Source: Okapia johnstoni
Taxonomy: Eukaryota > Chordata > Mammalia > Artiodactyla > Giraffidae
DNA: 64,000 bases
Assembly: GCA_024291935.2 (NCBI GenBank)
Contig: CM044314.1
Span: 25,828,001-25,892,000, forward strand
Direction: 5' to 3'
The translations under genes and the position numbers were made by a program. Below the pieces are notes generated by a model. It was not told where the DNA came from. It was given only the letters and a program-made list of their open reading frames with translations, and made no database searches. Shown here piece by piece: positions 63,846-64,000 of the stretch (positions are counted from its first letter, which is position 1; the number at the start of each line of letters is the position of its first letter).

Positions 63846-64000
63846 CGTGTGTAAGGATGTTCAGTTATGTCTAACTCTTTGCAACCCCATGCACCGTAGA
63901 CCACCAGGCTCCTCTGTCCAGGGGATTTTAGAGGCAAGAATACTGGAGTGGGCTGCCATTTCCTTCTCCAGGGGCTCTTCCTGACCCAGGGATCGAACCC
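63846..64000 (-). repeat. Bov-tA SINE, reversed, cut by window edge
   Basis: gttcagttatgtctaactct, gcaagaatactggagtgggc and cctgacccagggatcgaacc. The reversed tRNA-like head lies beyond base 64000. Confidence 0.92.

Noticed and set aside
57756..64000. OMD or OGN exons downstream of ASPN
   Set aside because: They are expected next in the cluster, but no LRR or cysteine-cap sequence appears before the window ends.

Overview
The window is nuclear DNA from a ruminant (bovid or cervid type). The evidence is the repeat content: BovB LINE copies with their typical 3' end, Bov-tA and Bov-A2 SINEs, older tRNA-derived CHR-type SINEs, ruminant-type L1 3' ends, and two mariner copies of the ruminant/Hsmar1-like kind. 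Genes are split into short exons with GT/AG borders, and most open frames in the window are chance frames inside introns or repeats.

Two small leucine-rich-repeat matrix genes lie head to tail on the + strand. Bases 450-18450 carry the last six coding exons of ECM2 (extracellular matrix protein 2), covering most of its leucine-rich-repeat half and its natural stop; the 5' exons lie before the window. Bases 34338-57750 carry ASPN (asporin): a non-coding first exon, the signal-peptide exon, five internal LRR exons of 113, 214, 111, 94 and 139 bp, and the last exon with stop codon and a 3' UTR of about 1.1 kb. This matches the ECM2-ASPN-OMD-OGN cluster of mammals; OMD and OGN would lie beyond the right edge. 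In human, CENPP spans this cluster on the opposite strand, but I could not recognise any CENPP exon here.

The 15.9 kb between ECM2 and ASPN (18451-34337) is mostly repeats: a Bov-A2 dimer with a clean target duplication, a BovB 3' end beside a Bov-tA, an old L1, and a 1.65 kb BovB with a large reverse-transcriptase frame. Among them, at 28613-28859, is an exon-like frame with a good splice acceptor and no repeat signature that I could not identify. Downstream of ASPN (57750-64000) are a BovB 3' end, a MER5-type element, a CHR SINE, an L2-like stretch and an L1 interrupted by a near full-length mariner.

The most notable observation is in ASPN. The signal-peptide exon matches asporin up to about codon 48 and then diverges into a stop. 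The N-terminal cysteine cap (LRRNT), which class I SLRP genes encode in this same exon, is not visible anywhere between it and the next exon. All other ASPN exons look intact. This is either a real loss or replacement of the cap or a local sequence or assembly deletion. I found no sign of a microbial-type system, CRISPR array, tRNA or rRNA gene.
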